Of a stretch of 6,811 bases of DNA, positions 5,741 through 6,811 are shown piece after piece. Source of the DNA: Burkholderiaceae bacterium (GTDB taxonomy: Bacteria; Pseudomonadota; Gammaproteobacteria; Burkholderiales; Burkholderiaceae_F); contig JACCSD010000192.1 in assembly GCA_013813185.1 (NCBI GenBank), forward strand, positions 1 through 6,811, read 5' to 3'. The position numbers and the translations under genes were made by a program. How positions within the stretch are numbered: position 1 is the first letter of the stretch; the number at the start of each line of letters is the position of its first letter. Under the pieces are notes generated by a model that saw only the letters and a program-made list of their open reading frames with translations, made no database searches and had not been told where the DNA came from.

Positions 5741-6565
5741 ATGCGGACACTGTTAAGCCGTTGGACGAGATCACCGTCGGTGGCCATTCCAGATCCGCTG
5801 TGGAATTCCACGCTCGACGCATTGCCGTTCTTGGCCCGCCTCACGGCCCATGAGCGCGACCGATTGCGAGGGCTTGCCGCGCACTTGCTTGCCGACAAGC
5901 AGATGTCGGCAGCGGCGGGTCTGGAGCTGACTTCGGCGATGCAAGTCAGCATCGCAGTGCAGGCGTGCTTGCCGGTGCTCAATCTCGGCCTCGATTGGTA
6001 TCGCGGCTGGAAAAGCATCGTCGTGTATCCCAGCGAGTTTCTGGTTCCACGCAGCGTTACCGACGACGACGGCGTCGTCCACGAATACGTCGAGCCGATT
6101 GCCGGCGAGGCGTGGGACGGTGGGCCGCTGGTGTTGTCGTGGGAGGATGCGCAGCAAAGCGCGACCGGCGCCGGCGCGGCGTACTCGGTGGTCATTCACG
6201 AGTTCGTGCACAAGATCGACCTGCTCGATGGCGACGCCGATGGGGTGCCGCCGTTCGTGGCCGCGCACAAGCAGTTGTCGCTCGATCGCTGGCGCAGCGT
6301 GCTGCATCAATCGTTCGATCGTTTCGCGGCGGAGCTCGAGTTGATCGATGCCGAGCTCCCGGAGGATCTCGATCCGGAGACCGATGCATGGAATCGCCAC
6401 TACGCGCATCTGCCGATCGACCCGTACGGCGCACACGATGAGGCCGAGTTTTTCGCTGTTTCGAGCGAGGCGTTCTTCGTCGAGCCGGGCCGGTTGCGCG
6501 CCGCGTTTCCGGAGGGGTATGCGCTGCTCTCGGAGTTTTTTCTGCAGAACCCGCTGGCAGCCTGA
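5741..6565 (+). CDS. mtfA: MtfA-family zinc-dependent peptidase (M90)
   Basis: A 274-residue cytosolic zinc metallopeptidase of the MtfA/M90 family. In Escherichia coli MtfA binds the glucose regulator Mlc (DgsA), relieving repression of ptsG, and has aminopeptidase activity; the substrate in this organism is unknown. The catalytic motif HEFVH is present (H153, E154, H157). The third zinc ligand is E236 in AEFFAVSSEAFF, with the conserved Tyr seven residues before it (Y229, PYGAHDEAEFF), the same spacing as in Escherichia coli. The N-terminus IPDPLWNSTLDALPFLARLT also fits the family. I chose ATG 5741; an in-frame TTG at 5723 would add six residues but falls inside the inverted repeat, and neither has a clear Shine-Dalgarno sequence. 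It is divergent from relA and followed closely by a flavodoxin-fold gene, probably in one transcript. Confidence 0.93.
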   Translation: MRTLLSRWTRSPSVAIPDPLWNSTLDALPFLARLTAHERDRLRGLAAHLLADKQMSAAAGLELTSAMQVSIAVQACLPVLNLGLDWYRGWKSIVVYPSEFLVPRSVTDDDGVVHEYVEPIAGEAWDGGPLVLSWEDAQQSATGAGAAYSVVIHEFVHKIDLLDGDADGVPPFVAAHKQLSLDRWRSVLHQSFDRFAAELELIDAELPEDLDPETDAWNRHYAHLPIDPYGAHDEAEFFAVSSEAFFVEPGRLRAAFPEGYALLSEFFLQNPLAA

Positions 6566-6585
6566 TGCAAACTGCAGTGCGATGA
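6565..6585 (+). other. Possible six-codon coupling mini-ORF between mtfA and the next gene
   Basis: The mtfA stop overlaps an ATG (TGATG at 6563-6567) that opens a six-codon frame, MQTAVR. Its own TGA (6583-6585) overlaps the next gene's ATG (ATGA at 6582-6585). The downstream gene has no visible Shine-Dalgarno sequence, so a ribosome could be passed along by two successive stop-start overlaps. This is only an arrangement seen in the sequence; it may be chance. Confidence 0.25.
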
Positions 6586-6811
6586 AGCGGCTGCTTATCG
6601 TTTATCACACGATGACCGGTGCGGCGCAACAGTTGGCGACTGCCGCATATTTGGCGGCGAGCGCTGAGGAAGGATGCAGCGCCGAGCTGTTAACCGCAGG
6701 CGATGCCAACGTTGCGCACGTTCTCGACGCCCACGGCTACTTGTTCGTCACCCCGGAAAACCTGGCAACGATGGCCGGGCGAATGAAGGACTTTTTTGAT
6801 CGCATTTACTA
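6582..6811 (+). CDS. Flavodoxin-fold NAD(P)H-dependent oxidoreductase (partial, N-terminus)
   Basis: The first 76 codons are in the window, beginning MKRLLIVYHTMTGAAQQLA. This is a beta strand followed by the phosphate-binding loop T-M-T-G, typical of flavodoxin-like proteins that bind FMN. The second diagnostic block, GYLFVTPENLATMAG followed by RMKDFFDRIY, matches the TPE(N)..MxGxxKDFFDR motif of the FMN-reductase / NAD(P)H oxidoreductase branch. No specific gene name can be given; the C-terminal half lies beyond the right edge. It starts 16 bases after the mtfA stop on the same strand, so the two are likely co-transcribed. No good ribosome binding site precedes ATG 6582. Confidence 0.8.
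   Translation, partial: MKRLLIVYHTMTGAAQQLATAAYLAASAEEGCSAELLTAGDANVAHVLDAHGYLFVTPENLATMAGRMKDFFDRIY

Noticed and set aside
4410..5756. Long plus-strand ORF (448 codons) opposite relA
   Set aside because: Antisense shadow of a well-supported relA in GC-rich DNA; its translation resembles no family I recognise and it has no ribosome site.
5771..6436. Minus-strand ORF opposite mtfA
   Set aside because: Antisense shadow; the mtfA frame carries HEFVH and the other conserved residues.

Overview
The window looks like core chromosome of a betaproteobacterium, most likely Burkholderiaceae (Burkholderia, Paraburkholderia, Caballeronia or a relative). The basis is moderately high GC, the order tRNA-Val(GAC)-thrS-infC beside olsB and relA, and the character of the RelA, OlsB and MtfA proteins. 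The family assignment rests on remembered synteny and protein resemblance, not on a database search. No mobile element, CRISPR array or foreign-looking island was seen.

Layout, left to right. Minus strand, positions 1-2562: a translation operon read right to left. It consists of tRNA-Val(GAC), a short leader with a tiny threonine-rich ORF and an intrinsic terminator, thrS (threonyl-tRNA synthetase), and infC (initiation factor IF-3, cut by the left edge), which begins with a rare AUC codon. Plus strand, 2692-3492: olsB, the first enzyme of ornithine-lipid synthesis, divergent from tRNA-Val. Its upstream region carries five PhoB-like heptamers with an exact 11-bp period. Minus strand, 3507-5687: relA, a (p)ppGpp synthetase with a degenerate hydrolase domain, convergent with olsB (14 bp between stops). 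Plus strand, 5741 to the right edge: mtfA, a zinc peptidase of the MtfA/M90 family, then the start of a flavodoxin-fold oxidoreductase gene. These are divergent from relA across only 53 bp.

How it fits together. Several genes here link nutrient state to growth. thrS appears to be controlled by threonine supply through a candidate transcription attenuator: leader peptide MTLRTTFTGS, a terminator ending 15 bases before the thrS start, and alternative pairings. IF-3 probably limits its own synthesis through its unusual start codon. olsB would make phosphorus-free membrane lipid when phosphate is scarce. RelA makes (p)ppGpp when amino acids run out.

The most notable observations are the thrS attenuator and the five-unit Pho-box array upstream of olsB. 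Neither has been tested; both were read by eye.
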